From: Liopterus haemorrhoidalis
Taxonomy: Eukaryota > Arthropoda > Insecta > Coleoptera > Dytiscidae
Direction of reading: 5' to 3'
Length of the DNA stretch: 64,000 bases
Assembly (NCBI GenBank): GCA_963971575.1
Contig: OZ020622.1
Coordinates: forward strand, 36,982,301 to 37,046,300
In this document: in pieces, positions 20,480-31,639 of the stretch
Numbering within the stretch: the stretch's first letter is position 1
How the letters are laid out: the number at the start of each line of letters is the position of its first letter
Position numbers and translations under genes: made by a program
Notes under the pieces: generated by a model
The model's input: only the letters and a program-made list of their open reading frames with translations
What the model was told of the DNA's origin: nothing
The model's database searches: none

Positions 20480-22124
20480 CGAGCCCTGTCCACTTTCAGT
20501 TGGCCCAGCTATGAAATGTTCAGTTTCTTTAGAAATTATTAAATAATAAGTAAAAGTAAATACTGCTTTGTACATTTTTTGACAATATAATCATATTAGA
20601 AGCAAAGGGGTCAAATTTATTCCGTAATATTTAATTTGTGATTATAAAAATAATATTCGTAAAACAAACGTATTTTTTAGTTCATGTATTCTTGTACTGT
20701 ATATAAAATAACTGGGTTTTTGCGGTAGCTATGCGTACTAGGCGTTGGAAAACAAAGTTTGTTTATTGACTGTGATATATTAAAAGTGTTAGGTCTAAAT
20801 AATTTTAAAACATTGGCAGAGGCAAAGCTATTGATGAAAAAATTCGGTTAATCATTGTGAACTTAGCAAAAACAGGAAAAACCAATTCCGAAATCGGAAA
20901 ATTATTAGGTTTGTCAAGATACAGTATTAGAAATATTGTAAAATTGTACAAAACAAGTGGTTCAGTTGCTCCAAAGCCCTAGTACATGAAGAAAACTACA
21001 CTGACGGACAATGACAAACGTGCATTGAAAAGAATTATTAAGGATAACAGACGTGCTAACATCAGTCAATTGAGTGTACTGCGGAGCGATGTGGTTGGAA
21101 GACGTGTTTCAAGGTCTACATGTCATAAGGAACCTAAAAAATTAGTATTTTGAACCTATAAGGTAATATTTTTTTAATCGGACTCTTAAATGTATATTTA
21201 CAGAAATTTATAAAACTTTCTTAGGCCAAGGAAAAACCATTGTTGACGTCTAAGCAAAAGAAAAACAGGTTAAAATGGGCAAGAGAACATAAAATATGGA
21301 ATTGTGAAAAGTGGAACAGCGTGCAATGGAGCGATGAGTCTAGGTTTGAAGTCTGTATAGGGGACAACCGGAGCAGAGTTGTTCGTCAGAAACCTGAAGC
21401 ATATCATCCCGATTGCTTGAAAAGGAAGGTAAAATTTCCAGCATCTGTCATGGTGTGGGGTTCAATGTGTGCAAGAGGTGTAGGAAAACTTCACTTTATC
21501 GATGCCATTGTTAACACAGACAATTATTTAAGTATTTTAGAGGAGTCTCTGTTGCCAACTATGGAACATGCATTAATCTCTGGGGAGGATTTTAGTTTTC
21601 AACAAGATGGAGCCGCATGCCATACGTCAAAAAAATCTTTGAAATGGTTCCGTGATCATTCTATTCCACTTTTAGAGTGGAAAAGAATGAAAAGGTTTCA
21701 AGTAGCCCAGACTTATCCCCCATCGAGGCACGAAATGAAAAAACGATTGCGTATAACACCGGCTAGAACAATTCCAGAATTAAGACTAAAGCTTCAAGAA
21801 ATATGGGATAATTTTACTCCTCGAAAATTCCAAGACCTTGTAGATACTATGCCTAGAAGAATTAATGCCGTTATAAAAATGAAAGGTGACGTTACCCAGT
21901 GGTAACTTCTGAAATAGGTTTCCAAGTTAATGGCTTTCCAATGGAAATATTATTTTTTTCTTATTAATTTACTTTAATAGTTGTAAATATTAATCATAAA
22001 TCTCTAAAATGTTTAATTGAAAATAAAATATTACCTAGATTTCATAAGCTATTCGCATTTTGTTAATTGAACACCAATAAGTAAAAATTTCGTAGCTGGG
22101 TCAACTGATAGTGGACAGGGCTCG
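20480..22124 (+). mobile_element. Tc1-like element, 1645 bp
   Basis: Terminal inverted repeats CGAGCCCTGTCCAC (20480) and GTGGACAGGGCTCG (ending 22124), continuing imperfectly through TCAGTTGRCCCAGCTA. TA flanks both ends (20478-20479, 22125-22126). The transposase reads on the plus strand and is disrupted. Confidence 0.93.
20812..21905 (+). pseudogene. Tc1-type transposase pseudogene (DDE)
   Basis: The N-terminal helix-turn-helix reads GRGKAIDEKIRLI, then TNSEIGKLLGLSRYSIRNIV, before a stop at 20980-20982; the expected initiator at 20812 is ATT. After a poorly conserved stretch, an open frame from 21240 carries the catalytic domain: first Asp in WSDESRFEV, VMVWGSM, second Asp in FQQDGAACHTS. 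Near 21700 the expected block SSPDLSPIE, with the catalytic Glu, is in another frame next to a small insertion, and the main frame resumes with EMKKRLR to the C terminus. Lost start, internal stop and frameshifts make it inactive. Tc1 family by motifs (DD34E type before the insertion). Confidence 0.9.
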
Positions 22125-22126
22125 TA

Positions 22127-23557
22127 TATTCCTACATATAAGTCTCAACCAGAACCAACTAATAGAGACAGAGACAGATCAGAGACAAATGAAGAGAATT
22201 GCTAGGGACGCTGTTGATTTTTATTGTTGTTTTGTTATTGTTCATATAGAATTTGTTGAGAGTGTATTCACTTCTGTCAATATATTTTACCAATACCTAT
22301 GGCAACTACACAACTTCTGGATTAATATGAAAAATTAAAAAAGTCAGTGGTTTTCAAAATTTGGGGCATCTTTTTGTTTGTTTATTTTTGGACGAAATTC
22401 ACATTTTAGAAAAAATTGGCAAAGGAAAAATCGATTGCACTCTACGTCACCATGCTGTCTTTTAAATTGTGCCGGACATTTACCTAACACCCTGTATAAA
22501 GAATGCAGTAGACATTATTTTATTTTTCCATAGCCAACCCTTATGTACTCATGGTACTTTCTTTACTTCGTGATTGGAAAGTAAAACAATTTTCTCCAGA
22601 TTAAAATATTTATCCCTTTTATTATAAACTCAACCGGTAGAAAAAAAAAGAATGTTACAATTTTTTATTTTCAAAACTTTCCGTTCAGCAAATTTTAATT
22701 ACCTAAATTTAAATAATTATTATTTACATTCCGAGGGCATCCCAAAACAACTTGGAGCTATCTCCTGCTCCCAATTTTGTTTCGGTTATTTTAACATTCA
22801 ACTAATTAACAGCGATGCAAAGCACGAAGTTTAATTTATTTTTTCTTTATAATTGTGGGCATTTCCGTGAACTGAAATTGGCATCTGTACGCCTACCTGA
22901 ACACGCAAGGTCGCTCAGATAACATTGTTTTTAATGGCCACATCGCAAATCAAAACCCACATGCTTTTTGGAGATTTTACCTTTCGAAGTACGTTTACCT
23001 CGAATTAGGAGATCGTATGTTTATTTAAAAGATAAAATATATTGAGTTTTTGGAAAGGAATTTAAAAGTTGAATACAAAATGTCACGTATTGTAATGACC
23101 ACCTTAATTGGTTATTTTTATTATTTTTGCAATACAGGGATCAACAATAGCGTTTTAAAACTCTTTTTGTTAATGGCATGGTCGAATATGGCTCGGCGTA
23201 TTATATTATGAGGGGTCAATATCGTATTTTGATATAATACGATATTAACCTTAAAGCGGGCGCGCCGCTTCGAATCGACCACACTTGATGCCTTTTTGTT
23301 TATAATTTTGATTATTTCCGCCACAATTATGTCTCGTCTCAAGCAGCCTCTTCTAAGTTCAATACAAACAAAAATAAATATATACCCCTCTTCCCCGCGC
23401 GTCCTGTGTTGGCCAAATATCTTTTATTTCTTACGCGGCGGAGGCGTCGAAAAGACCCGTCGTCGAAGGGTTACTCGCGACTCTGTTTGCCAAAATATTT
23501 TTTCTTGCTTTTTCAACTAAGTTGGTATTTTTTATAAAAAATGGCTCGTAGACCTAT
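22127..23557. other. No gene recognised
   Basis: The piece ending ACACCCTGTATAA (22487-22499) looks like a DNA-transposon terminus without a partner. Around 23220-23280 a small near-palindrome (ATATCGTATTTTGATATAATACGATAT, partly) and a GC-rich GCGGGCGCGCCGC occur. A GC-richer block at 23390-23480 is unassigned. Confidence 0.4.
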
Positions 23558-23559
23558 TA

Positions 23560-25471
23560 GTCCAGTAACCTTGTCATGATTATGGGGCAAAAGTTGCATC
23601 AAGTGGGAGTAGTTAGTTTCGTCTTTTTTTCTTGTATGGGATATGCCTGAGATGCAAAATCCAAGTTTTCGACCTCGGCAGCCCTCCGGAACACTTTTGA
23701 ATTTCTCAAAAACTACTAAATTTTCGAACTTTTTTCGGTTTCTTACCATTATGACCATAAAGGAACACGTTATTGACAAACATTATTCGATGCATTTTTA
23801 AACTAGATTAAATTTGCTACAATTTAAGACCAAAATGGGTTCAGTAGCTTCAATAGTTACTGAGATACAGCTTGTCAAAATTTGAAAAAATCTCCAAACT
23901 TGAAAATTTTATGCTAATTTTCATGTTTCATCATATACAATTACCTTTATATCGTCAACAACCTGTCTAACATGAGTCAGTAAAGTAAACATTAATAAAT
24001 AGAAGTAATGGTATCTATAGCATGTGGCTAAGAATTAATTATTATAAATAATGGTAACTTTCAACTACAATACGAGTGTAACAGTTTTTCGACGAAAAAA
24101 TCGATGTTTTTAAAAAGTTTTTTGCGAATAACTCGATATGCATTTATCAAAAATGATAAAATATGCATTTTATCAAAAAAACTGTAGAAAGCAAAATTGT
24201 AGCTTTTAAAAAAACAAAGAAAATCCTTTTTTTATTATTTTTCTACGACCAATACGAACCGAGATACGGCATGTTAAAGGTTAACTTTTTTTCGCCAAAT
24301 GCATAATTTGAAAGATTCAAAGTCAAATAACAGGAAAAATTTGCATTTTTCGAAGAAAACTCATTGAGTCTTTTTTAAAGTATTTCATTAGACCTTTCAA
24401 ACAAAAAAAAAAAAAAGTCTCTAGTATAAAAATTAAGCGACTTATGATCAAAATAAGGTCGGTACCTACTTTTTTACGAAAAAATCAGTGAAAACAACCC
24501 CTATTTACCCCCCTAATTAAAATTGATCCTCACCCTTCTGTGGTTCTCTTCATATATGTATTTTCAGTACACCCAAGAAGTTTGACCAATTTAAAATTCC
24601 TAATTTTAGAAAAATTGGAGTTTAAAGCAAAAACGATTTTTTGCGATTTCGTATTTTTCACCCTTTTCTTCAAAATATCTCCGAAATTACTGGAGATACG
24701 AAAAAAATGATAGAGCACTAAATTGTATCTTTTTTAATGACTTAAATTTCCCTGTGCATATATTTTCTGTACAGTGAATATTTGGCGAGATATAGCCGTT
24801 TAAAACCTCTATTTACAAGCGAACACCACCTTATTCGAGCCCTTCAAACTCACCCCATTTAAAAACTAATCAAGGGATCTTAAGGAATTTAATTTACACA
24901 GTCTTATAGCTCTTGAAAAGCCCTACAAAATCGTTTTTGAGAAAACTTTCTATCACTAAAAATGAAGGAGCTATGTTTAAAAAACCAATAAATTTTTTTT
25001 CGAAACATCTACATAACCAGTATTTTCGGCAGCAATATAAGGTTTTGCAATATTATTTTATAATTTTTGACAATAAGGAGTAGTTTTCACTTCTAAAAAT
25101 AAACAGTGCCCATGAGCATGATATAGCATACAATTTTCAAGTTTGGAGATTTTTTCAAACTTTGAAAAGCTGTATCTCGGAAACTATTAAGACTACCGAG
25201 CCCATTTTGGTCTCAAATTGTAGAAAATTTAATCTAGTTTAAAAATGCATAGAATGGTGTTTGTCGAAAACGTGCTCCTTTATGGTCAAAATGGGCAGAA
25301 ACCGAAAAGAGTGCGAAAATTTAGCAGTTTTTGCGAAATTCAAAAGTGTTCCGGAAGGCTGCCGAGGTCGAAAACTTGGATTTTGCATCTCAGGCACAAC
25401 CCATACAAGAAAAAAAAACGAAACTAACTACCCCCACTCGATGCAACTTATGATGTACTAGGTTACTGGAC
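23560..25471. mobile_element. Foldback DNA element with ~360-bp inverted arms
   Basis: The left arm (23560-23926) and right arm (about 25115-25471) are long imperfect reverse complements beginning GTCCAGTAACC, with shared blocks GTTTCGTCTTTTTTTC, GATGCAAAATCCAAG, TTTTCGACCTCGGCAGCC and GAGATACAGCTT. Both outer ends are bordered by TA (23558-23559, 25472-25473), pointing to the Tc1/mariner superfamily. The centre is AT rich and non-coding. The open frames within the arms are shadows of the repeat. Confidence 0.82.
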
Positions 25472-25524
25472 TATATTAGTGATTCCGAGATAATTGCGCA
25501 AATACAAGAAGAAGCCTGGAAGCC

Positions 25525-26006
25525 TGAAGCTCGGCCTGGAAGAAACTATGCCCAGAATGTGTACCAGAAAGAGACAGTCACAGCCTATTGTTAATAAAAT
25601 TGTGTGTCTGGGAAGGTCTATAGGTTTGGATGTTGATAATGAGGATATAGAGGAATTGGTTGAGTAGCATGGAAGGGAACTCACCACAGAAGAACTGTTA
25701 GAGCTACATAAAGACCAAGAAACGAAAATGATGGAGGTGAATTCGTCTGGAGAGGAAGAATCGAGTAAAGCATCCATACCTAACGCTGACATCAATGAAA
25801 TGATATCTAATTGGGCCAAAGTGCACAATATGGTCGAAAAATGGCACCCAAATGTTGCTACATTCAACCAAAACATAAATGCATTTAACGATAATGTGAT
25901 TGACAACTTCAGGAAGGTTTTACAGAACAGACAAAAACAGACAACATTGGACAAATTCCTTGTTGAAACGAGTGCTCCTAAATCATCGATAAAACAGACC
26001 CCATGA
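25525..26006 (+). pseudogene. Tigger/pogo transposase C-terminal remnant
   Basis: The plus-strand frames give WKKLCPECVPERD, then VNKIVCLGRSIGLDVDNED with IEELVE, a stop, HGRELTTEELLELHKDQ, the acidic stretch SGEEESSKA, NWAKVHNMVEKWHP, FNDNVIDNFRKVLQNRQKQT and TLDKFL. This is the order and wording of the C-terminal tail of pogo/Tigger (CENP-B-related) transposases. One frameshift near 25570 and one stop near 25668 break it. The DNA-binding and DDE core are missing, and the fragment begins beside the foldback element. Confidence 0.85.
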
Positions 26007-26099
26007 TCAGAATTGGAATTACTATTGACTGTTTTGTTTTAATTGATAACTCTTGTTTTCAACATTAACCTTCATCCTTTTCCCCTTCTACCACTATGT

Positions 26100-26336
26100 T
26101 TATCTATTTAGTACAATAAAGTTAAAATTTAAACAACATTGTTGTTTAAAATTTGAAATTTAAATTTAAAATATATAAAAATTTAAAATTTGAATTTTGT
26201 ACCACTTTTAGGGGTTGGAAACAGATTAACTGAATTTCAGTTATTTTTTATCGGAAAAATTGTTTCTATATTCGTCATATTCTATATTCGTTACACCCCC
26301 AGGAACAGATTAATGACGAATATAGAGGTTCCATTG
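26100..26336 (+). mobile_element. Right end of the Tigger remnant
   Basis: An AT-rich 3' part ends in TAATGACGAATATAGAGG and TTCCATTG at 26336, followed by TA (26337-26338). Read inward it starts CAATGGAACCTCTATATTCG, a plausible Tigger-type terminal repeat. The left partner is not found. Confidence 0.6.
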
Positions 26337-26340
26337 TATA

Positions 26341-27233
26341 GCAAAATTGATGTGAAGTGTGAATTTTCACACATTTCAGGGTTTTTGTAGGTATTTAATA
26401 AGGCCCGGTTTTTCCACCTTCAAATAAAGTTCCAGGTAACTATCTGACAGATAAGGTTATTTGTAACTTCATCTGCTGAGCAAATGTCATCCCTTCTTTC
26501 TATACAAATGTATCTATCGGATAGTTATCTAACGGATAATGAGACTGACGTATTGGATTCACTGACTGGTATTGACATTTATTCAGCAGATGAAGTTACA
26601 AATAACCGTATCTGTCAGATAGTTACCTGGAACTTTAACTGACGGTGGAAAGACCGGGCCTAAGTGTAAGAAGCCAACAGAATGCTGGATGTATAAAAAT
26701 AATTTTTTGATAAACATTTTTTGAATATTTTTATTAGTTATTAAATTACTAAGAGCTTCCATTTTATTTTTTTAGACTAAATTTAAATAATAAGCCTCAA
26801 TTTAGCCATTAATTAAAAAAATAATTCTCTAGTACGTTTCCATCAATGTACATTACCTATATTTTTTTCAAACTTTGACCAAAATCGTGTTAAAAGAAAC
26901 AAATTTTAAAAAACAACTTTTCTTTCCTTAATCTACGTCTTAAGAGCTTCTTTTTGATATCACACAATAATTTAAAAAAAAAAAAAATTTTCAATGACAT
27001 TTTTTTTTTTAATGACAAAAACCCCAACTATATCAATATTTAGCGAAAATCTCATTTAAAAAAAAACATTACATACATATTTGTTTATATTTATTTCGTG
27101 ATGTGGTTTTTCTAATGCGGTTAAATTTCTATGTTAAGCCGTTTGGCTACAATTTCTACCGTACAAACAGACAGACAGACACATGACTGACGTTATAAGG
27201 GTTTTTTGTGGTCATACCTACAAAACCCTAAAA
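26341..27233 (+). mobile_element. TDR subfamily-2 copy, interrupted by a MITE
   Basis: Starts with TTGATGTGAAG, the hairpin GTGTGAATTTTCACAC, then CAGGGTTTTTGTAGGTATTTAA; interrupted by the MITE at 26402-26660; resumes with GTGTAAGAAGCCAACAGAA. It keeps part of the inner arm and a very short CAGA run (27171-27182), ending CATACCTACAAAACCCTAAAA. The uninterrupted junction is seen at 38715-38760. Confidence 0.8.
26402..26660. mobile_element. 259-bp Harbinger-like MITE (GGCCCGG family)
   Basis: Ends GGCCCGGTTTTTCCACC and GGTGGAAAGACCGGGCC are inverted, and the pairing extends inward (GTTCCAGGTAACTATCTG...). A TAA duplication (26399-26401, 26661-26663) fits the PIF/Harbinger 3-bp TWA target. Non-coding. 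A second copy frames the nest at 53299-54967. Confidence 0.88.
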
Positions 27234-27239
27234 ATATTT

Positions 27240-27432
27240 ATTTTTCGTCAAATACAAATTTGATTATATTTTAGGGGCGATGTGTTTTAATAAAGTGTCA
27301 GTATTTTTCTTATATGCGGGTCAGATAGCTGTATATGCATACCAAATTGCACTCTCTAGGTGTAGCCATTTCGCCACAATTTCTACCATTTCAGAGTTCT
27401 TTGATTATACCAACAAAACCATAAAAATGTAA
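27240..27432 (+). repeat. Extra TDR CAGA-side end fragment
   Basis: Follows the previous copy in tandem: TATGCGGGTCAGATAGC, CATACCAAATTGCACTCTCTA, then ATACCAACAAAACCATAAAA. There is no CAGA run. Confidence 0.6.
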
Positions 27433-27932
27433 CTAACAATCTTAAAATGAAAATATTGATAGCTGATAAAAACTAATTAAAACCAAAACCACACTTCACA
27501 AAAAACTTATCATTTTCATTTATTAATATTCATACTGTTTACGAGTTATGTAGATTAATTTTTTGTGAGCCATTATTATTTCAGTAATTCGTAGAAGTTC
27601 ACTATGCGGTCACATTTTTTTGGGGCTGGCTGAAGCAGTGTGGCAAATACGCGTTAGGGCGTTGTCGGCATGAATCACACTATGAACCCTCCAGAATTCC
27701 CCTCTAAAGGCTGGGGATCGAACCCTAGACTGACTGCTGAGTGGTTCTCGTTCAGGAGGATAGCGGAATGATTTAGATTGAATTTCATTGCACACTAATG
27801 AGACTTGAAACAACAAAAGACGTTTTAAGCAGTTATTCAACTAGAAATTTACCATTGATTTGCTAAAGTTTAGGCTTGGTAATGATCGTTTGTACACTGG
27901 TTTTGGTTTCACTTTTTATATTCACCATTTTT
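27433..27932. other. No gene; B-box-like patch
   Basis: A GC-richer piece at 27600-27780 contains GGGATCGAACCCTAG (27715-27729), which reads as a B box on the minus strand; no convincing A box. The minus-strand open frame over it (27610-27840) is probably spurious. Confidence 0.35.
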
Positions 27933-28149
27933 AGAATTTTGTAGATATGACCACTAAAAAACCCTTATAACTTCACTCATGTGTCTGTACGGTAGAAATT
28001 GTAGCCAAACGGCTTAACATAGAAAGTTGAAATTTAGTGCTTATGCAACTCTTTGACGAAAATATACGAAAAATACTGAGAGTTCAAAAAAACACATATT
28101 GAAATAAATATAAACAAATATGTATTTAATTAAAAAATATTTATTTTTG

Positions 28150-28420
28150 GGCGACCATATCAAATACAGTTCTTTTTTATCATCTAGTACCGGCCAAAAG
28201 TAAATCCTTTTCGGCCTAGGCTGATTTGCTTATTTCTTTGGCCGCTGGAAGCTACAGCCATCTATGTGTCATTACTTAAGTTACAGGATCTCCACGGTTA
28301 CACTGAAACTACTGACAGTCAAACATTTATGAATAAATTAAATTTTTCTAATAAAAATTAGTTTTGGTCGGCCAAATAATATACCTTGGTCAAAAGATCT
28401 TTTTGGCCATGCTACACAAA
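28150..28420. other. Unexplained ~270-bp insertion in the TDR arm
   Basis: The arm is broken between AAAATATTTATTTTT and CTATTTTTTAAATTTTGAGTG. The insert contains GGCCAAAAG-type blocks near both edges (28192-28200; on the minus strand GGCCAAAAAG at about 28409) but no clear terminal repeats or target duplication. Confidence 0.5.
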
Positions 28421-29117
28421 TAACTATTTTTTAAATTTTGAGTGACATACCAAATGAAACCTCTTAATGCGTGGATCAGCAAGCAAATATTTATTTTTGT
28501 AAAATAATTTTTTTTATTGTATTTTCGCCAAAAATATTGTAAAAAACTTTTGCCCCCACCCTATCTCTCAGAGGGGTTGATCTAAATATCAATAATCTCC
28601 ATACGTTGATGGGAACTAAAATAGTTCAACAGGAATTTTTGTACAGATTAGTTTTTCGAAAAATAACGATTTTTTTGTAGCGTTGAAAAAAATTATTATT
28701 TTTTAAAAATGTATTGTGTGGTATCAAAAGAAAGCTCTTAAAACGTATATTGAAGAACGAAAAGTAGTTTTTTAAAATTCGTTTCTTTTAACACGATTTT
28801 AGTCAAAAATATGCCAAAAATGTTCTTGTCCCGTTTTACTCAAGGGGGTTAAACTAAAAATATGAAAAAATCATAAGTAATGTACATTGATCTGGATCGG
28901 AAACGTGCGAGAGGAATTTTAGATCAGATTTCGGTTTTGGAAAATATATCAGTTTTTGTGTTGTCAACAAAATTAATTATTTATTTAATTCATGGTTAAA
29001 TTATGGCTAGTAATATTATGGATTTTGTATTTAGGACTAAGGCAGTGTATGTCTTTTCTTGGATATTGAAAATATAATAAAAAATTGTTAACAGATGAGA
29101 ACGAATCGCCTTCTTAA

Positions 29118-29877
29118 GGCTGCGTATAACCCCCGGAGGTTACTAGTTTCTTATACAAAACTAACAATCTGAAATAAAATTAGTATCAACCTATACATCA
29201 AATTTTGCACCGAATTTGTATCTATCTAATATGATAGTTTTAATTGTAGAAACATTTATTGTAAAAATATTATCGCTCAATAACTTAAAAATAGACATCA
29301 GCGATATTGTTCTGTAATTTTTTAAATATATTTGTGGGTTTCGAATAACTTTTATATTTATATAGTTTTGTGTAGAAATGTTCAAATAATACGTCAATTT
29401 TTTTTCGACTTGATTACTTATAGTTTAGAGCCTTCGTCGAAAAATATTATACTTAAAGATAATAGAATGCCACTTGGTACACGGATTCTTCACGAAAAAT
29501 AAATCATTTTTACCCGTAACACCAATTTTGAAAACCGCGGCAGATTCAAGAGGGCGGCAAAAATAGATTACGAAGTACAATAACTATAAGTAATTTTCAC
29601 AATACAACAAAATAACTACAATCATATTTGTAGAATGAAGCTTTAGGTACAATTTGCCGCATCGTATGCAAATATGCGTCGATTGGTTTACAAGATGGCG
29701 CCTATAATGCAATTTGCTTATTTAGAACTACCTAACAGTTTTTTCTACAATTAAAAATATCCTATTAGATAGATAAAAATTCGCTGCAAATTTTAATATA
29801 TAGATTGTTATTAATTTTATTTCCGATTATTAGTTTTGTATAAGAAACTATTGAGGACTATAGGGTTGTGCGCCGCC
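29118..29877. mobile_element. Foldback element with ~140-bp arms, TTAA target
   Basis: Left arm starts GGCTGCGTATAACCC, right arm read inward starts GGCGGCGCACAACCC; pairing continues through TAGTTTCTTATACAAAACTA to TATCTATCTAATA. TTAA flanks both sides (29114-29117, 29878-29881), fitting a piggyBac-type target. The interior is non-coding AT-rich DNA. Confidence 0.82.
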
Positions 29878-30095
29878 TTAAGGAGCTTGCACTCATAAAC
29901 TCGATCATTAGGCGTGCAGAAAAAAATTGCTTGAATTTTTTAATTTATATTTTCTAATGACGTAATATTCGCAAATTATTTAAATTTATTTTAACAAATT
30001 AAATGGAAGCTCTTAGTTAGTACTCAGATATCGAATAAAAATGATTATCAAAATTCTGTTGATTGTGATATGATTATAAAAATAAAATGGTCTAA

Positions 30096-31357
30096 GGGCC
30101 AGTTGCACCGCTAACACTTAAACTTTAAGTATAACTTAAAACTGTTAAGTGACGTTTATTCCATTGCACCGCTGTTTAAGTAGAACTTATTTTTTGTTAA
30201 GTTTAACCTAAATTAAGCCCTAGATTAGGTTGGGCTTATTATTTAAGTGAAACTCAAATGTCATAAGTTGACAGTTATTGAAAATATAAGTATTAACATT
30301 TTTAATTATAAGAATGGATGGTGAAGTAATTGTGAACAATGAACAAGATATTTTGGAAATATATTTAGGTTTTATCGAAAAAAGTGTAAGAAGGACCAAA
30401 TTATATGTAATAATGGATGAAGATTTCAAAAATATTTCGATAAATTAAGATACTGTGTGCCAGTTATTAGAAAAATTGGATTGAAAAATTTAAATGACAG
30501 CTACACGAAAATCTGTGGGCATCATCTACAGAAACTAAATGCTAATATAATTAACCTCGAAATAATTTTATTTAATATTAACATCTATGTATTTAAATCC
30601 ATGTTGTTGTTGAAAATAAAATTATTTAGAACAAATAGCAAGACTTAATTTTTGATGTTTATGCATTGTACTAGTATTAGGTATTTGTAATAATAAATAA
30701 TTTCTTATTACGTTTTATAATTGACGTTTTCACTTTTGTCTTGGGAAGCCATATATACTAGGGCCGACTTTGGTGAGTTGGTATGGGCTATTCCATACCT
30801 TTACGCGGAACTAACTGGAATTTATATTTTTGTAAATTGTCATAAGCTCTTCTTTTAAGGTTTGATGAGGGCTTTTGATAAACAATATGATCAAAAGCCT
30901 CATTTAAACGGTAAAAGTTACTAGAATTGAAAATCTAGTTCCACTTAAATGAAAGAAACAAGTTATATTGTATTTCGATTATATTTAAAGTTATTTATAG
31001 TTTACTTTTATTTATATTTATTTATATTTGCATACATATTTCAATTTTAGAGTTTCACCGATTTAAGAAATTTTTAATACTTTACGATTTTACTCTATTT
31101 GTTGTCATCCAACAACCGTAGCTGACTATTATTTACCACGTTAAATGTTAAAATTAGAATTTGCTAAAAACAAGTGACAGTTATTCTTGATAAAAACGTT
31201 ACATATTTAAATTATTTCGTGTTTCACCACCTTAAACCATTCCTTAATAAAGCGCTCCTCAAAAGTAGTCGGTGCAATGCATTTATTTTTTAAGTGTCAC
31301 TTTAATTTAAGTTACACTTTGTAAAGTGTTAGATTTATTACGCGGTGCAACTGGCCC
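30096..31357 (+). mobile_element. Harbinger-like element (GGGCCAGTTGCACC), ~1.26 kb
   Basis: Ends GGGCCAGTTGCACCG and CGGTGCAACTGGCCC are inverted repeats, with a subterminal AAGTGT..TTAAG region also inverted. It is bordered by TAA on the left and TTA on the right, close to but not a perfect 3-bp Harbinger duplication. The interior holds a short frame from 30314 (MDGEVIVNNEQDILEIYLGF) and a second one around 30457, possibly scraps of the element's protein, not identifiable with confidence. Confidence 0.72.
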
Positions 31358-31480
31358 TTAGACATCCAATATTCGGTTGACTCCTTACACTTATTAAATA
31401 CCTACAAAACCCTGAAATGTTCACACTTCACATCAATTTTTTTTTCCCATTTATTCAATAAAATATACATTCTAAAAAAA

Positions 31481-31630
31481 TCAAATGTACTGTCCAATAT
31501 TTTCTATCACTCTGGCCCAACGTTCAGGCAATTTCATAATGCCATCTCTCCTGAAGGTTCCGTCTTTGCTCTCGAAAAATCTGTCCAGGTGAATTTTGAT
31601 ATCGTCATAAGATGCGACATTTTTTCCTGT
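31481..31630 (-). pseudogene. mariner transposase C-terminal scrap
   Basis: On the minus strand the frame reads SYDDIKIHLDRFFESKDGTF, then RRDGIMKLPERWARVIENIG and QYI before a stop at 31481-31483. The GIMKLPERW-x-x-V-x-x-x-G-x-Y motif is the typical end of mariner transposases. No catalytic region or terminal repeats; isolated. Confidence 0.75.
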
Positions 31631-31639
31631 ATCTTATAA

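Larger units (their letters stand above)
27933..31445 (-). mobile_element. TDR subfamily-2 copy carrying three insertions
   Basis: The CAGA-side end lies at 27933 (TAGAATTTTGTAGATATGACC) and the hairpin end at about 31395-31445 (CACTTATTAAATACCTAC, CCCTGAAATG, TTCACACTTCACATCAAT). Conserved arms between are split by an unexplained ~270-bp piece (28150-28420), a foldback element (29118-29877) and a Harbinger-like element (30096-31357). Comparison with the copy at 38680-41136 confirms that the pieces on either side belong together. Confidence 0.72.

Noticed and set aside
23513..23779. 88-codon frame, with a matching one at 25261-25461
   Set aside because: Both lie in the inverted arms of the foldback element and are the same repeat read twice; no family recognised.
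25463..25954. 163-codon minus-strand open frame
   Set aside because: It is the antisense shadow of the Tigger transposase remnant on the plus strand.
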